Source: an uncultured Ruminococcus sp. (GTDB taxonomy: Bacteria > Bacillota > Clostridia > Oscillospirales > Ruminococcaceae). Taken from it: a stretch of 64,000 nucleotides of DNA. Below the pieces are notes generated by a model that saw only the letters and a list, made by a program, of their open reading frames with translations, made no database searches and was not told the DNA's origin. The translations under genes were made by a program, and so were the position numbers. Positions within the stretch are counted from its first letter, which is position 1; each line of letters starts with the position of its first letter. The DNA is taken from contig CANQVK010000009.1 of the NCBI GenBank assembly GCA_947627275.1, forward strand, positions 1 to 64,000, in the 5' to 3' direction. Positions 34,267 to 43,263 of the stretch are shown piece by piece.

Positions 34267-34630
34267 AGTTATACTCCAATCTCCGCATAAACCTGTTTTT
34301 ACGCCCTGCCGAACTCATGCGGAGAATCCGGAGGAACACATCAGGGTCGTTCAGAATACGGCATTTTTGCAGAGGGAACTTGTCCCCCGCCCTGCCCGAA
34401 TAAGAAAATAAAGCGAACCTGCCCCTGAATAACAGCGATCCGAAACGATCGTGTATTAGACCTTCTCGGAAACTGAAAAGCATTGTCTGACTTGTCTTTT
34501 TTGTGTTCGGCTTAGTCAGCTTTCCTTGCAATACATACAGCATTCCTGCGGAAATCTGACTTTGCCGAGTGCAAAAATTCCTGCGCCATACAGCGCTTCC
34601 CAGTTCCCGAGGAGGTCTATTTTTCAAAAA
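34267..34630. other. 364-bp spacer between sepF and yggS, no gene seen
   Basis: A 138-codon frame exists on the minus strand (34627-34211), but it is Arg-rich, overlaps the sepF start in another frame and resembles nothing recognisable. I see no clear promoter or terminator. It may be a degraded gene, since in related genomes sepF and yggS are usually closer. Confidence 0.4.
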
Positions 34631-35347
34631 TCAAACGTAATTTCTTGCACCAAAAATGCCTGTGCCTATTCTGACCAGCGTCGAGCCGTGCTTAACGGCT
34701 TCGGCATAGTCGTGCGTCATTCCCATTGAAAGGGTCTCCATTGAAACGCCCTTTATCTTTCTGTCCTTTATATTATTGAACAGCTCCTCCATTTTTCCGA
34801 GGAAAATATCGCTGTCGGTGGGGGGCGGAATGGTCATAAGACCTTTTACCCGTATTCCCTCCATAGGCGCAAGCTGTTCAAGCAGAGGGATTATTTCATC
34901 GGGGGAAACTCCGCTTTTGCTTTCTTCCCCGCCGATATTCACCTCGCAAAGCACGTCCATAACCTTATTATGGGCAGATGCAAGGCGATTTATTTCCTGC
35001 GCCAGCCTTAAACTGTCCACAGATTGTATCATATCAACATCGTCGATGATGTATTTGACCTTGTTGGTCTGAAGATGACCGATAAAATGTATTCTCGTGG
35101 GCGTACCGTAATCGGAATACTTATTATAGCTGTCTTTTTTCGAGAGGAACTCCTGCACCCTGTTTTCACCGAGAAGGTCAAGACCGAGACTGAATACCCA
35201 GTTCACAACTTCGGGAGGGACGGTCTTTGTGACCGCCATTATGTCCACCTTTGCGCCGTCATTGCGGTATTTATCATACGCCTCGCTGATATTACCGCAT
35301 ATGACCCTGAGATTATCCTTAACTCTGTCAAAGCTGTAATTATCCAT
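34631..35347 (-). CDS. yggS: YggS-family PLP-binding protein
   Basis: Pyridoxal-phosphate homeostasis protein (238 residues) with the alanine-racemase-like barrel. The PLP lysine lies in VDIMAVTKTVPPEVVNW; GENRVQEF, HFIGHLQTNK and SMETLSMGMTHDY are family signatures. It has no known catalytic reaction and buffers PLP and amino-acid or keto-acid pools. Its start overlaps the end of the HlyD-like gene by eight bases. The sepF-yggS linkage is a standard Firmicutes arrangement. Confidence 0.93.
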   Translation of the reverse strand: MDNYSFDRVKDNLRVICGNISEAYDKYRNDGAKVDIMAVTKTVPPEVVNWVFSLGLDLLGENRVQEFLSKKDSYNKYSDYGTPTRIHFIGHLQTNKVKYIIDDVDMIQSVDSLRLAQEINRLASAHNKVMDVLCEVNIGGEESKSGVSPDEIIPLLEQLAPMEGIRVKGLMTIPPPTDSDIFLGKMEELFNNIKDRKIKGVSMETLSMGMTHDYAEAVKHGSTLVRIGTGIFGARNYV

Positions 35348-36626
35348 TCAGTTCACCACCTTCGGTTTCCGTTATAATATCGTCGTAGAGAGCAAGATAT
35401 GAAGGGTCGTCCTCATGCACCTCCGACAGCACGTAGTCGCTGCCCTCGTATTTAACGTCTATCTTCTTGAAAAGCACCTGTTCGCCTTTCATTATGTACA
35501 CGCCCTTGGCGTTCACAACAGCCGTACCTTCGGGTTCGCCCTCCGCATTTGTGGTCTGCTGCTCCACATTTTCAAAGCGGATAGCCTCTCTGGGGACTTT
35601 AAGCCCCCTGTACTCCCCTTTTATAAGCTCGCATGTCTCCGCGCGATGCTCCACAAGCTCCTTGCTGAAACGGCTGCATTTTATAATTATAATGCTGACC
35701 GAGGAACTGTCATCGTCCCGTATGTCGGTTATCACCGCCTCAAACTTTTCATCCGATGAATCGAATTTCAGCGTAACGGTATCGCCTATGTCATAGAGCT
35801 TTCGCGAATTGTCAATAACTCCCGCAAGATACCAACTGTAGCCGTTTATCATCTTGCCGACAAGTCCCGGCTCGCTGCTTTTTGAGTCCACAATGCTGCG
35901 AAGCTGCTCTACCGTAAGCTTGTCCAGATTGTCGGGAGTAAGCTCCGATTCGTAACCGTCGCAGTAGCTTACGAAATAAGAGGATTCATTTGCCTTAACT
36001 GTTTCCGAGGGAGTGGCAGCCATGCCTTTAAGCTCGGCAAGGCGGGAATTTATGTCAATTATCTGCTGATCGAAGCCTGTGACCTCCTTAGTAATTATCT
36101 GATATGTACTCATGCCTACAACAAGGTTCTCCATTTCATTTCGGAGCGCTGAATAATCCTTCATATCCCTGCTGTATATCAGAGTACGGTAGCTTTCGCC
36201 GATACTTGCGGAAAGACTTGCAGGCTGAGCAGACTCTCGCGTACCCGGATTCTGTATCTTTTTGAGTATATCGAGCTCATGCTCCAGCTGAGCGATCTCA
36301 CGGCTGCGCATGATCTGCTCGTTGTCGGGATAGACCTCTGCGATCACCGTGCCGCAGCCGACCTTGCCGCCGTCTGCTACCTTATAGCTGAGAACTCCGT
36401 TTCCGCTGAACGTCACAGGCGTTTCGCTGCGTATAAAAACTCCCCTGAACTTCTCGGAGGAAATAGCGTCTGACAACAGAGCGGTTTCCGTTGCTGCTTT
36501 CCTGTTCTGGAAATTGTAAACTATGCTTACAAAAACAATAAGCAAAAGCACCAGCACAAGATTTCTCAGCAGCTTTACTATCAAGCCGCTGTCCGATCTG
36601 CCGCCTTCCGGTCTGTGCGAACCCAT
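35340..36626 (-). CDS. Membrane-anchored HlyD-like (biotin/lipoyl-type) protein
   Basis: A 428-residue protein with one N-terminal membrane helix (LVLVLLLIVFVSIVYNF, residues 24-40) and a large external part. It resembles membrane-fusion adaptors: a lipoyl-like strand set (SGNGVLSYKVADGGKVGCGTVIAEVYP), a central coiled coil (about residues 105-215) and a second beta domain near residue 265 (YDIGDTVTLKFDSSDEKFEAVI). The usual partner transporter is absent. Proteins of this kind are encoded beside sepF/yggS in many clostridia and may link the division machinery to the envelope. The ribosome-binding site is weak (GAGCGGCGC), consistent with coupling to hfq just upstream. Confidence 0.65.
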   Translation of the reverse strand: MGSHRPEGGRSDSGLIVKLLRNLVLVLLLIVFVSIVYNFQNRKAATETALLSDAISSEKFRGVFIRSETPVTFSGNGVLSYKVADGGKVGCGTVIAEVYPDNEQIMRSREIAQLEHELDILKKIQNPGTRESAQPASLSASIGESYRTLIYSRDMKDYSALRNEMENLVVGMSTYQIITKEVTGFDQQIIDINSRLAELKGMAATPSETVKANESSYFVSYCDGYESELTPDNLDKLTVEQLRSIVDSKSSEPGLVGKMINGYSWYLAGVIDNSRKLYDIGDTVTLKFDSSDEKFEAVITDIRDDDSSSVSIIIIKCSRFSKELVEHRAETCELIKGEYRGLKVPREAIRFENVEQQTTNAEGEPEGTAVVNAKGVYIMKGEQVLFKKIDVKYEGSDYVLSEVHEDDPSYLALYDDIITETEGGELNG

Positions 36627-36634
36627 TGCGCCGC

Positions 36635-36874
36635 TCAGTCAGCCTTTTCGGTCGTATCGAGAATAGATACGGCTCTTGCCGGAATTATCGTTGAAATAGC
36701 ATGTTTGTACACAAGCTGCTGCTTGCCGTCGCAGTCGAAAATAGCGACATAGCTGTCAAAGCCTCTTACTACGCCCTTAAACTGAAAGCCGTTCGTAAGA
36801 ATTATCGTAACAACGATTTTATCTTTGCGGCACTGGTTGAGGAAAACGTCCTGTAGGTTGATCGTCTTGTTCAT
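36635..36874 (-). CDS. hfq: RNA chaperone Hfq
   Basis: Sm-like hexameric RNA-binding protein (79 residues). The Sm1 motif begins [18 protein letters not shown], and Sm2 is represented by [13 protein letters not shown] 36874 has GGAG seven bases upstream; ATG 36880 is too close. The short acidic tail (TTEKAD) is as in other Firmicutes. It stabilises and pairs small RNAs with mRNAs. Its place after miaA is conserved among many bacteria. Confidence 0.95.
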   Translation of the reverse strand: MNKTINLQDVFLNQCRKDKIVVTIILTNGFQFKGVVRGFDSYVAIFDCDGKQQLVYKHAISTIIPARAVSILDTTEKAD

Positions 36875-36957
36875 ATACATTCTCCGTTCTTTTTATTTTG
36901 TTCTACATCATATGTCTTAAATTTACCTATAGATAAAAATAGACACTATACATTATA

Positions 36958-37905
36958 TCACATTATTCCGTATTTTGCTATAGCTTTTTGGGATTTTTCA
37001 AAAATTTCACATTTTTTACTAAAATCATCAATAATTATCCACTCAATACTGTCATTTTTTCTAAACCATGTAAGCTGTCTCTTGGCGTAACGCCTTGTTT
37101 CCTGCTTTATCTTATCTATGCAGTCCTCCAGAGACATGGTATTTTCAAAATACGGTATCAGCTCCTTGTAGCCGATAGCGTTTGCAGCGGTTTTCATCGG
37201 GGGAGCGCTCCAAAGCTCCCGAGCCTCCTCCACAAGACCTGCTTTGACCATTTCGTCTACCCTTTGATTTATCCTGTCGTAAAGCGCGGCTCGGTCGGCA
37301 GCATTAAGACCGAGTATCAGCGGATCGTAAGGACTTTCAACACGACGGCTTTCCGCTTTAAGCTCGCTGAATTTCCTGCCTGCAACATGGATCACCTCCA
37401 AAGCCCGAACAACACGAACAAGGTTGTTCATATGGATAGACTCCGCCGCCTCCGGGTCTGCCGAAATGAGCTTCTCATACAGGGCGGCATTGCCGTTTTC
37501 CTTCGCATAGCGGTAAAGCTCCCGGCGGTAGGCTTCGTCGCTTTTTATCTCGGAGAAACTTACGTTATTCAGCAGAGAATCAATATAAAGCCCCGTACCT
37601 CCCACGATTATGGGGAGCTTTCCGCGGCTGAGAATATCCTCCGTCTTTTCACGGGCAAGCTTTACATAGTCCGCCGCGCTGAATGTCACGCTTCGGTCGA
37701 GAAAATCTATCAGGTGGTGAGGAACGCCCTTCATTTCCGCAGCGGTTGGTTTTGCGGAGGCGATGTCCATTCCCTTATATATCTGCATGGAATCGGCTGA
37801 GATCACTTCGCCGTTCAGAGCGAGAGCAAGCTCGACGCCCAGCCATGTTTTTCCGCTTGCGGTAGGACCGCATACGGCAAGAACTTTAGGTTTGTTTTTT
37901 TCCAT
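36958..37905 (-). CDS. miaA: tRNA dimethylallyltransferase
   Basis: Adds a dimethylallyl group to N6 of A37 in tRNAs that read UNN codons (315 residues). The P-loop is AVCGPTASGKTWLG, and ISADSMQIYKGMDIASAKP and PHHLIDFLD are the substrate-binding motifs. IIVGGTGLYIDSLL and RYAKRQLTWFRK complete the family pattern. The start MEKNKPKVL (37905) is the normal N-terminus; the longer frame reads back through repeat copy 3 and is rejected. With miaB (48862-50223), which methylthiolates the same base, it completes the ms2i6A pathway. Confidence 0.92.
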   Translation of the reverse strand: MEKNKPKVLAVCGPTASGKTWLGVELALALNGEVISADSMQIYKGMDIASAKPTAAEMKGVPHHLIDFLDRSVTFSAADYVKLAREKTEDILSRGKLPIIVGGTGLYIDSLLNNVSFSEIKSDEAYRRELYRYAKENGNAALYEKLISADPEAAESIHMNNLVRVVRALEVIHVAGRKFSELKAESRRVESPYDPLILGLNAADRAALYDRINQRVDEMVKAGLVEEARELWSAPPMKTAANAIGYKELIPYFENTMSLEDCIDKIKQETRRYAKRQLTWFRKNDSIEWIIIDDFSKKCEIFEKSQKAIAKYGIM

Positions 37906-37992
37906 ATAAGCAACATTCTCCCTTGACGTCAATATCAGCAGCTTAAGTAATTTTGTCTCTTTTGTATGGACACGGGTTGCCGTGTCTGTAAC

Positions 37993-38175
37993 AAGGGAAC
38001 GCCCTCTCTTGCAGGGCTTTCCCTCTTTCCAAACAGTCCGCAGGACTGTTTGGAAATTCACCCTTTGCGGAGCGCTTAACGCTTTGTGGGACGCTGTCCC
38101 ACACCCTGCCAGAGGCGCTGCCTCTGGACTCCGCCAAAGGGACGCCGTCCCTTTGGAATCCCAATGTTAGTTTAC
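37993..38175 (+). repeat. Multi-hairpin repeat, copy 3
   Basis: Third copy, located between miaA and mutL. The first stem has one change (gggaacgccct/agggctttccc). The others are intact: ccaaacagtcc/ggactgtttgg, tgtgggac/gtcccaca, agaggc/gcctct and ccaaagggac/gtccctttgg. It interrupts an otherwise tight operon. Confidence 0.85.
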
Positions 38176-38210
38176 TTTAGTTAATGACGGACGTCCCTGT
38201 TGCATTAGTA

Positions 38211-40184
38211 TCAGGTTCTTTTGAATTGATGATCTATATTCGCTTTGGTCATGGTAAACATAACGGGTCTGCCATGCGGACAATGACGTATTTTTTCATC
38301 TGAAAATATCTGCTCCGCCAAAGCTTTCATTTCCTCGGGAGTACTCTTGTCGTGCGCCTTTACAGCAGCCTTGCATGCCATAGTGTGCAGAACGTCGTCG
38401 AGATACCCCGACTGCGGATTCTGCTTGTGCATGAGCAGATTTTCCGCAACCTCGCATATGATACCCTCCGCATCGGAATCCATAATAAACGTTGGCAGAG
38501 CAGTAACGGTCACGTAGGGCTTTTCGCTGAGATCAAAGGAAAATCCCAAGTCCGTCAAAAGCTCCGTATTATTCTCCAGCGCGTCTGTCTCCTCGGAGGT
38601 CATAAGAAGCTTTATGCCCACAAGAAGCTGCTGACTGTACTGACGGCAATTTCTGCTTTTCAGCCGTTCAAAAATAATACGCTCGTGTGCGGCATGCTTG
38701 TCTATGATAACAAGCTTGCCCTCTCTTTCCACCAGCACGTACAAGCCAAACGCTTCGCCTATGACCTTTATTTCGGGCAGTTCGGGCTGAACCTCTTTCG
38801 GCTTTTCAATAACCTCCGGCTCGTCCTTTTTCTCAAACGAGCTTACGTTAAGATACTTGAACCCCTCGTCCGCCGCTTCTGCCGCCGCACGAACCGCCTC
38901 CAGATCAAGCTTTTCAGGCTCGAGCAGGGGACGTTCGTCTTTCGGCTCGCTCCTCATTATAACGTATTCCGACTTCTCCACGGGCTTTTCGTCAAGCCTG
39001 CTCCATTCGGAGCGTTCCTCTGCGGACTCCGTCTGCGCTTTCGGCGGTTCGGGAAATTCACTTTCACGCAGTTCCGCCTCCTTTTTGGCTATTTCGGATA
39101 TGGGCGTAAACATTATCTCCTGCTGGACGGGGGCTTCGGGTTCTTCATGCCTGAACCAGTCACGCTGCTCCTTCGTCTCAAATTCGTATACAAGTCCGCC
39201 GCTGATAAAGGCGTTTTTCACAGCGAAGTAAACTGCGTTGGTCACGGCTTTTTCGTCCGTAAACCGCACCTCCGCCTTAGTCGGGTGGATATTCACGTCA
39301 AGCATCGACGGGTGCATTTCTATCATAAGAACACATGCAGGGAAACGTCCAGTCATTATCATGTTTTCATAGGCGTTTTCAAGCGACGAGGAACAAAGAC
39401 GCGACTTTACATATCTGCCGTTTATGAAGAAATTCTGAAAAGACCTGTTGAACTTGGCATACAGCGGCTTCACCGTATAGCCGCTTACTCTTATACCGTC
39501 CGCTTCATATTCAACAGGCAGCAGATCGCGGGTAAAATCCTTGCCGAAAACGGCATATACGGCGGAATACAGCTCTCCGTCCCCTGCGGAATTAAATTCC
39601 ATACGATTATCCCTGACCATTTTCACGGCAATATCAGGGTGAGACAAAGCGATCTTCTGCACTATATTGCTTACCGCATTGGCTTCGGTAACGTCCTTCT
39701 TCATAAACTTCGCACGGGCAGGAACGTTATAAAAAATATCCCGTATAATTATTGTCGTACCGTCGGGACAGCCGCTTTTTTCATGGAGCTTTTCCTCGCT
39801 GCCCTCAATTGAATATACCGTTCCGTAAGTCTCGCCCTTCTGCTTTGTCATGACCTCTACCCTCGATACGGCGCAGATCGAAGCAAGAGCTTCTCCTCTG
39901 AAACCGAGGGTATATATATTATCCAAGTCCTCTTTTGAAACTATCTTGCTTGTGGCATGGCGCAGAAACGCTTTCGGAACGTCCTCAAAGGAGATTCCGC
40001 AGCCGTCGTCGGTAACTCGCATATATGTTGAACCACCGTTTTTTATCTCAATGGTGATGTGTCTTGCTCCCGAATCTATGGAGTTTTCCACAAGCTCCTT
40101 TATAACGGAGGAGGGGCGTTCGATGACCTCTCCTGCGGCGATAAGCTCCGATATTTCTTTGCTGAGTACGTTAATTGCCGGCAT
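38211..40184 (-). CDS. mutL: DNA mismatch repair protein MutL
   Basis: A 657-residue GHKL ATPase of mismatch repair. LVENSIDSGARHITIEIKNG, VTDDGCGI and GFRGEALASICAVS are the N-terminal ATP-binding motifs. A Pro/Glu-rich linker (about residues 340-460) leads to the C-terminal dimer/endonuclease domain with IDKHAAHERIIFE, where most nicking MutLs have DQHA; the Gln-to-Lys change is within known variation. ACKAAVKAHD and CPHGRPVMF are the other metal-site motifs, so strand nicking is expected. Its start overlaps the end of the gene at 40184 (TAATG). Confidence 0.95.
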   Translation of the reverse strand: MPAINVLSKEISELIAAGEVIERPSSVIKELVENSIDSGARHITIEIKNGGSTYMRVTDDGCGISFEDVPKAFLRHATSKIVSKEDLDNIYTLGFRGEALASICAVSRVEVMTKQKGETYGTVYSIEGSEEKLHEKSGCPDGTTIIIRDIFYNVPARAKFMKKDVTEANAVSNIVQKIALSHPDIAVKMVRDNRMEFNSAGDGELYSAVYAVFGKDFTRDLLPVEYEADGIRVSGYTVKPLYAKFNRSFQNFFINGRYVKSRLCSSSLENAYENMIMTGRFPACVLMIEMHPSMLDVNIHPTKAEVRFTDEKAVTNAVYFAVKNAFISGGLVYEFETKEQRDWFRHEEPEAPVQQEIMFTPISEIAKKEAELRESEFPEPPKAQTESAEERSEWSRLDEKPVEKSEYVIMRSEPKDERPLLEPEKLDLEAVRAAAEAADEGFKYLNVSSFEKKDEPEVIEKPKEVQPELPEIKVIGEAFGLYVLVEREGKLVIIDKHAAHERIIFERLKSRNCRQYSQQLLVGIKLLMTSEETDALENNTELLTDLGFSFDLSEKPYVTVTALPTFIMDSDAEGIICEVAENLLMHKQNPQSGYLDDVLHTMACKAAVKAHDKSTPEEMKALAEQIFSDEKIRHCPHGRPVMFTMTKANIDHQFKRT

Positions 40185-40612
40185 TATATCCTCCCATTCA
40201 TATCCCCATACTTTTTAAGAGTATCCATAAACATTTTCAAATTCTGCTCCTGCATATAGAAATCCTTGCCGTAGACTTTTTCATTGGCTGCGATCTTTAG
40301 CTTCACTTTCCTGCCGTCCTGATCGAAGATCATTTTTATGGTGTGCAGTCTCATTAACTTTGAGAATTTTATGGAGATCATATTCTCAAGCCACAGCGTA
40401 CCGTTCTCCACCTGCATACCAAGAATATTGAATTTCGCATAAACCAGTCTGCCATCGGATGTTACGCCTGCATATCCGAACATATTATTAAGAGCCGACG
40501 ACGATAACAGCACCTGTCCTCCGAAGCCGCAGTAAATGGGATTCCAGACCTGTGTACCGTTTGCTACAGCCATGAGATACAGCATCATATTCTTCTGATT
40601 AAAGCTTGCCAT
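40184..40612 (-). CDS. Unknown 142-residue protein between mutS and mutL
   Basis: Not recognised with certainty. A soluble protein rich in beta-strands, beginning MASFNQKNMMLYLMAVANGT, with no signal peptide. Alternating strands such as RLVYAKFNILGMQVENG and a final helix (LKMFMDTLKKYGD) recall bacterial PH-like domains, but I cannot prove this. It lies ten bases after mutS and overlaps mutL by one base, so it is produced with both; a link to repair is only positional. Confidence 0.6.
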   Translation of the reverse strand: MASFNQKNMMLYLMAVANGTQVWNPIYCGFGGQVLLSSSALNNMFGYAGVTSDGRLVYAKFNILGMQVENGTLWLENMISIKFSKLMRLHTIKMIFDQDGRKVKLKIAANEKVYGKDFYMQEQNLKMFMDTLKKYGDMNGRI

Positions 40613-40622
40613 TATATACTCC

Positions 40623-43238
40623 CTATCCCAGCATTGCAGCCATATCTTTCAGAAACTCACGGCATTCGGCATCGGTAAGCTCGTCTATATTCGTCCTTTC
40701 AAGCATGGCAAGAGCCTCCTCACGGTTAATGCTGCCAAAGCTCATCTGGTCGTCCTGCTCCGTGATTACAGGCTTTTCCGATACATGAGTTTTCTCCATT
40801 TCTTCAAGCAGTTCCCTCGCACGATTGACTACTTTCGGCGGAAGTCCGGCAAGCTTTGCAACGTCAACGCCGTAGCTCTCGTCAACTCCGCCCCTGACTA
40901 TCTTGCGGAGAAAACGTATAGTTCCGCCGTGTTTGTTTACCGCAATGCTGTAGTTTTTCACGCCCTCAAGCTCGTTTTCAAGTCCTATAAGCTCGTGGTA
41001 ATGCGTTGCGAAAAGCGTCTTGCAGCCAAGCTTTTTGCTCGAACAGATATGCTCCGCAACCGCCCTTGCAATGCTCACGCCGTCGAAAGTGGACGTACCT
41101 CTGCCCACCTCGTCAAGGATAACAAGACTGTTCGGCGTAGCGTTTTTCAGAATATCAGCAACCTCGCTCATTTCCACCATAAAAGTAGACTGTCCAGCCG
41201 TAAGGTCGTCGGACGCTCCAACTCTTGTGAATATCTTGTCCACAACGGATATTTTCGCAGAATCCGCAGGCACAAAACAGCCTATCTGCGCCATGAGGAC
41301 GATAAGAGCCGTCTGCCGCATATACGTTGACTTACCCGACATATTCGGTCCTGTTATGATAGACATTCTGTTGGCTTTTGTATCAATGTAAATATCGTTC
41401 GGAACAAACATTTCGTCTTTCAGCATAAGCTCCACTACAGGGTGACGTCCGCCCTTTATGTCAATTGCTCCGTCTATGGAAATATCGGGCTTTGTGTACA
41501 TATTCCGCAGAGACGTTTCCGCAAAAGCGCACAGTACGTCCACCGCCGCAACAGCCGAAGCCGTCTGCTGAACTGCCGCAAGCTTCGTAGCAAGAAAATC
41601 CCGAACCTCGGCGAAAATTTCAGCTTCAAGGGAGAGCGCCTTGTCTTTTGCCCCGAGAATGGCGTTTTCAGCGTTTTTCAGCTCCTCGGTAATGAAACGT
41701 TCGGCATTTGCAAGCGTCTGCTTACGGATCCAGCCCTCGGGAATAAGGTCATAATAAGACCGCGTTACCTCCAGATAATAGCCGAACACCCTGTTGAAGC
41801 CGATTTTCAGGTTTTTGATGCCTGTAGCTTCCTTTTCACGCTGTTCAATGCCGTCTATCATCTCCTTGCCGTGGGTCATTATGTGGCGAAGATTGTCAAG
41901 CTCCTCGTTAAAGCCGTCCTTTATAACTCCGCCGTCCTTAACTGAAACAGGCGGCTCGTCCATTATGGCGTTTTCTACAAGGCGGACGATTTCGCCCAAA
42001 TCGGAAATTTCGCTGTTGTATTTCGCCAAAAGCTTTGAACCGCTCAGCTTTGAAAGCTCCTCTTTCAGCAAAGGAAGCTGCATTGCCGTTGCAGAAAGGG
42101 ATTTAACGTCTCTGGGCGTTGCCGACTTGTACATTATCTTCGTCATAAGACGCTCCAGATCGTAGGTACGGTCAAGAAGCTCCGTTATATCGGACAGTAT
42201 CACGCTTTTCCCGTACAACGCCTCAACAGCGTCAAGACGTTCGATTATACGCGCCGGACTTTTCAGCGGCTGTTCTATCCAGCTTTTCAGCATACGCCGT
42301 CCCATTGAAGTCCTTGTGGAATCAAGAACCCACAAAAGAGAGCCTTTTTTCTCCTTATTGCGCAGGGTTTCGGTAAGCTCTAAATTGCGGCGCGCGTTAA
42401 GGTCAAGTCCCATAAAGGAATCGCCGTTGAGAAGATTCAGGGTCGTGAACCGTGATACCGAGGTTTTCTGCGTGTCTCTTATGTAATCGAAAAGTCCGCA
42501 CAGAGCCGAACAGTCCGAACCGTTTTCGGAAACGCCGAGTTCCGCCATAGCTTTTACGCCGAAAACCTCGCATACGCTTGAACGCTGTTTTTCCGGCTCA
42601 AAGCATACAGCGTCACGGAGCGTAACGGTGCAGTTCAGGCGGACTTTTATAAACTCCGCAACAGCTTTAAGGGACAAAAAGCTCTCGGGAAATATTACCT
42701 CCGCAGGCTGACAGCGCGAAAGCTCGTTAATAACTCCCTGTTCAAGATCCTTGCCCTCAAAAAAACTGAGGTCGGCTTCGCCCGTGGAAATATCCGCCGA
42801 AGCCACGCCGCACGTTTTATTGCGTTCGTCAAAAAATATGCTGCATATGTAGTTGTTTTCGCCGTCGTCAAGCATCCCCGACTCGGTGACGGTACCCGGA
42901 GTCACTACCCGTATGACGTCGCGGACTACGATCCCCTTTGCTTCGGCAGGGTCGGTAAGCTGTTCGCAAACAGCCACCTTTTTACCCATATCTATGAGCC
43001 GTTTAATGTACATATCTGCCGAATGATAGGGAATACCGCACATCGGAGCGCGCTCCTCAAGTCCGCAGTCACGCCCCGTGAGCGTAAGCTCCAGCATTTT
43101 AGAAACTGTAATGGCGTCGTCAAAGAACATCTCATAGAAATCCCCCAGACGGAAAAATAATATGCAGTCCTTATACTTATCCTTTACCTCAAAATACTGC
43201 TGCATCATCGGCGAAATTTTGCTTCTGTCTATCTCCAC
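40623..43238 (-). CDS. mutS: DNA mismatch repair protein MutS
   Basis: Mismatch-recognition ATPase (871 residues). GDFYEMFFDDA carries the Phe and Glu that contact the mismatch (FYE motif). ITGPNMSGKSTYMRQTALIV is Walker A, LVILDEVGRGTSTFDG Walker B, and LFATHYHELIGLE the signature His. The start is a GTG at 43238 with AAGGAG nine bases upstream, giving MEIDRSKISPMMQQY, the normal N-terminus; the longer frame to 43346 is a shadow of the upstream gene. It is followed by the 142-residue gene and mutL. Confidence 0.94.
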   Translation of the reverse strand: MEIDRSKISPMMQQYFEVKDKYKDCILFFRLGDFYEMFFDDAITVSKMLELTLTGRDCGLEERAPMCGIPYHSADMYIKRLIDMGKKVAVCEQLTDPAEAKGIVVRDVIRVVTPGTVTESGMLDDGENNYICSIFFDERNKTCGVASADISTGEADLSFFEGKDLEQGVINELSRCQPAEVIFPESFLSLKAVAEFIKVRLNCTVTLRDAVCFEPEKQRSSVCEVFGVKAMAELGVSENGSDCSALCGLFDYIRDTQKTSVSRFTTLNLLNGDSFMGLDLNARRNLELTETLRNKEKKGSLLWVLDSTRTSMGRRMLKSWIEQPLKSPARIIERLDAVEALYGKSVILSDITELLDRTYDLERLMTKIMYKSATPRDVKSLSATAMQLPLLKEELSKLSGSKLLAKYNSEISDLGEIVRLVENAIMDEPPVSVKDGGVIKDGFNEELDNLRHIMTHGKEMIDGIEQREKEATGIKNLKIGFNRVFGYYLEVTRSYYDLIPEGWIRKQTLANAERFITEELKNAENAILGAKDKALSLEAEIFAEVRDFLATKLAAVQQTASAVAAVDVLCAFAETSLRNMYTKPDISIDGAIDIKGGRHPVVELMLKDEMFVPNDIYIDTKANRMSIITGPNMSGKSTYMRQTALIVLMAQIGCFVPADSAKISVVDKIFTRVGASDDLTAGQSTFMVEMSEVADILKNATPNSLVILDEVGRGTSTFDGVSIARAVAEHICSSKKLGCKTLFATHYHELIGLENELEGVKNYSIAVNKHGGTIRFLRKIVRGGVDESYGVDVAKLAGLPPKVVNRARELLEEMEKTHVSEKPVITEQDDQMSFGSINREEALAMLERTNIDELTDAECREFLKDMAAMLG

Positions 43239-43263
43239 CTTGATAAACTCCTTCTTTATTAAA

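Noticed and set aside
34211..34627. 138-codon frame between sepF and yggS
   Set aside because: Arg-rich, overlaps the sepF start in another frame, no family resemblance and no convincing Shine-Dalgarno.
37906..38061. N-terminal extension of miaA to 38061
   Set aside because: The extra residues are translated from repeat copy 3 and its flank; the family N-terminus begins at MEKNKPKVL (37905).
38352..39812. 486-codon plus-strand frame opposite mutL
   Set aside because: Antisense shadow of mutL; no ribosome-binding site and no recognisable domain.
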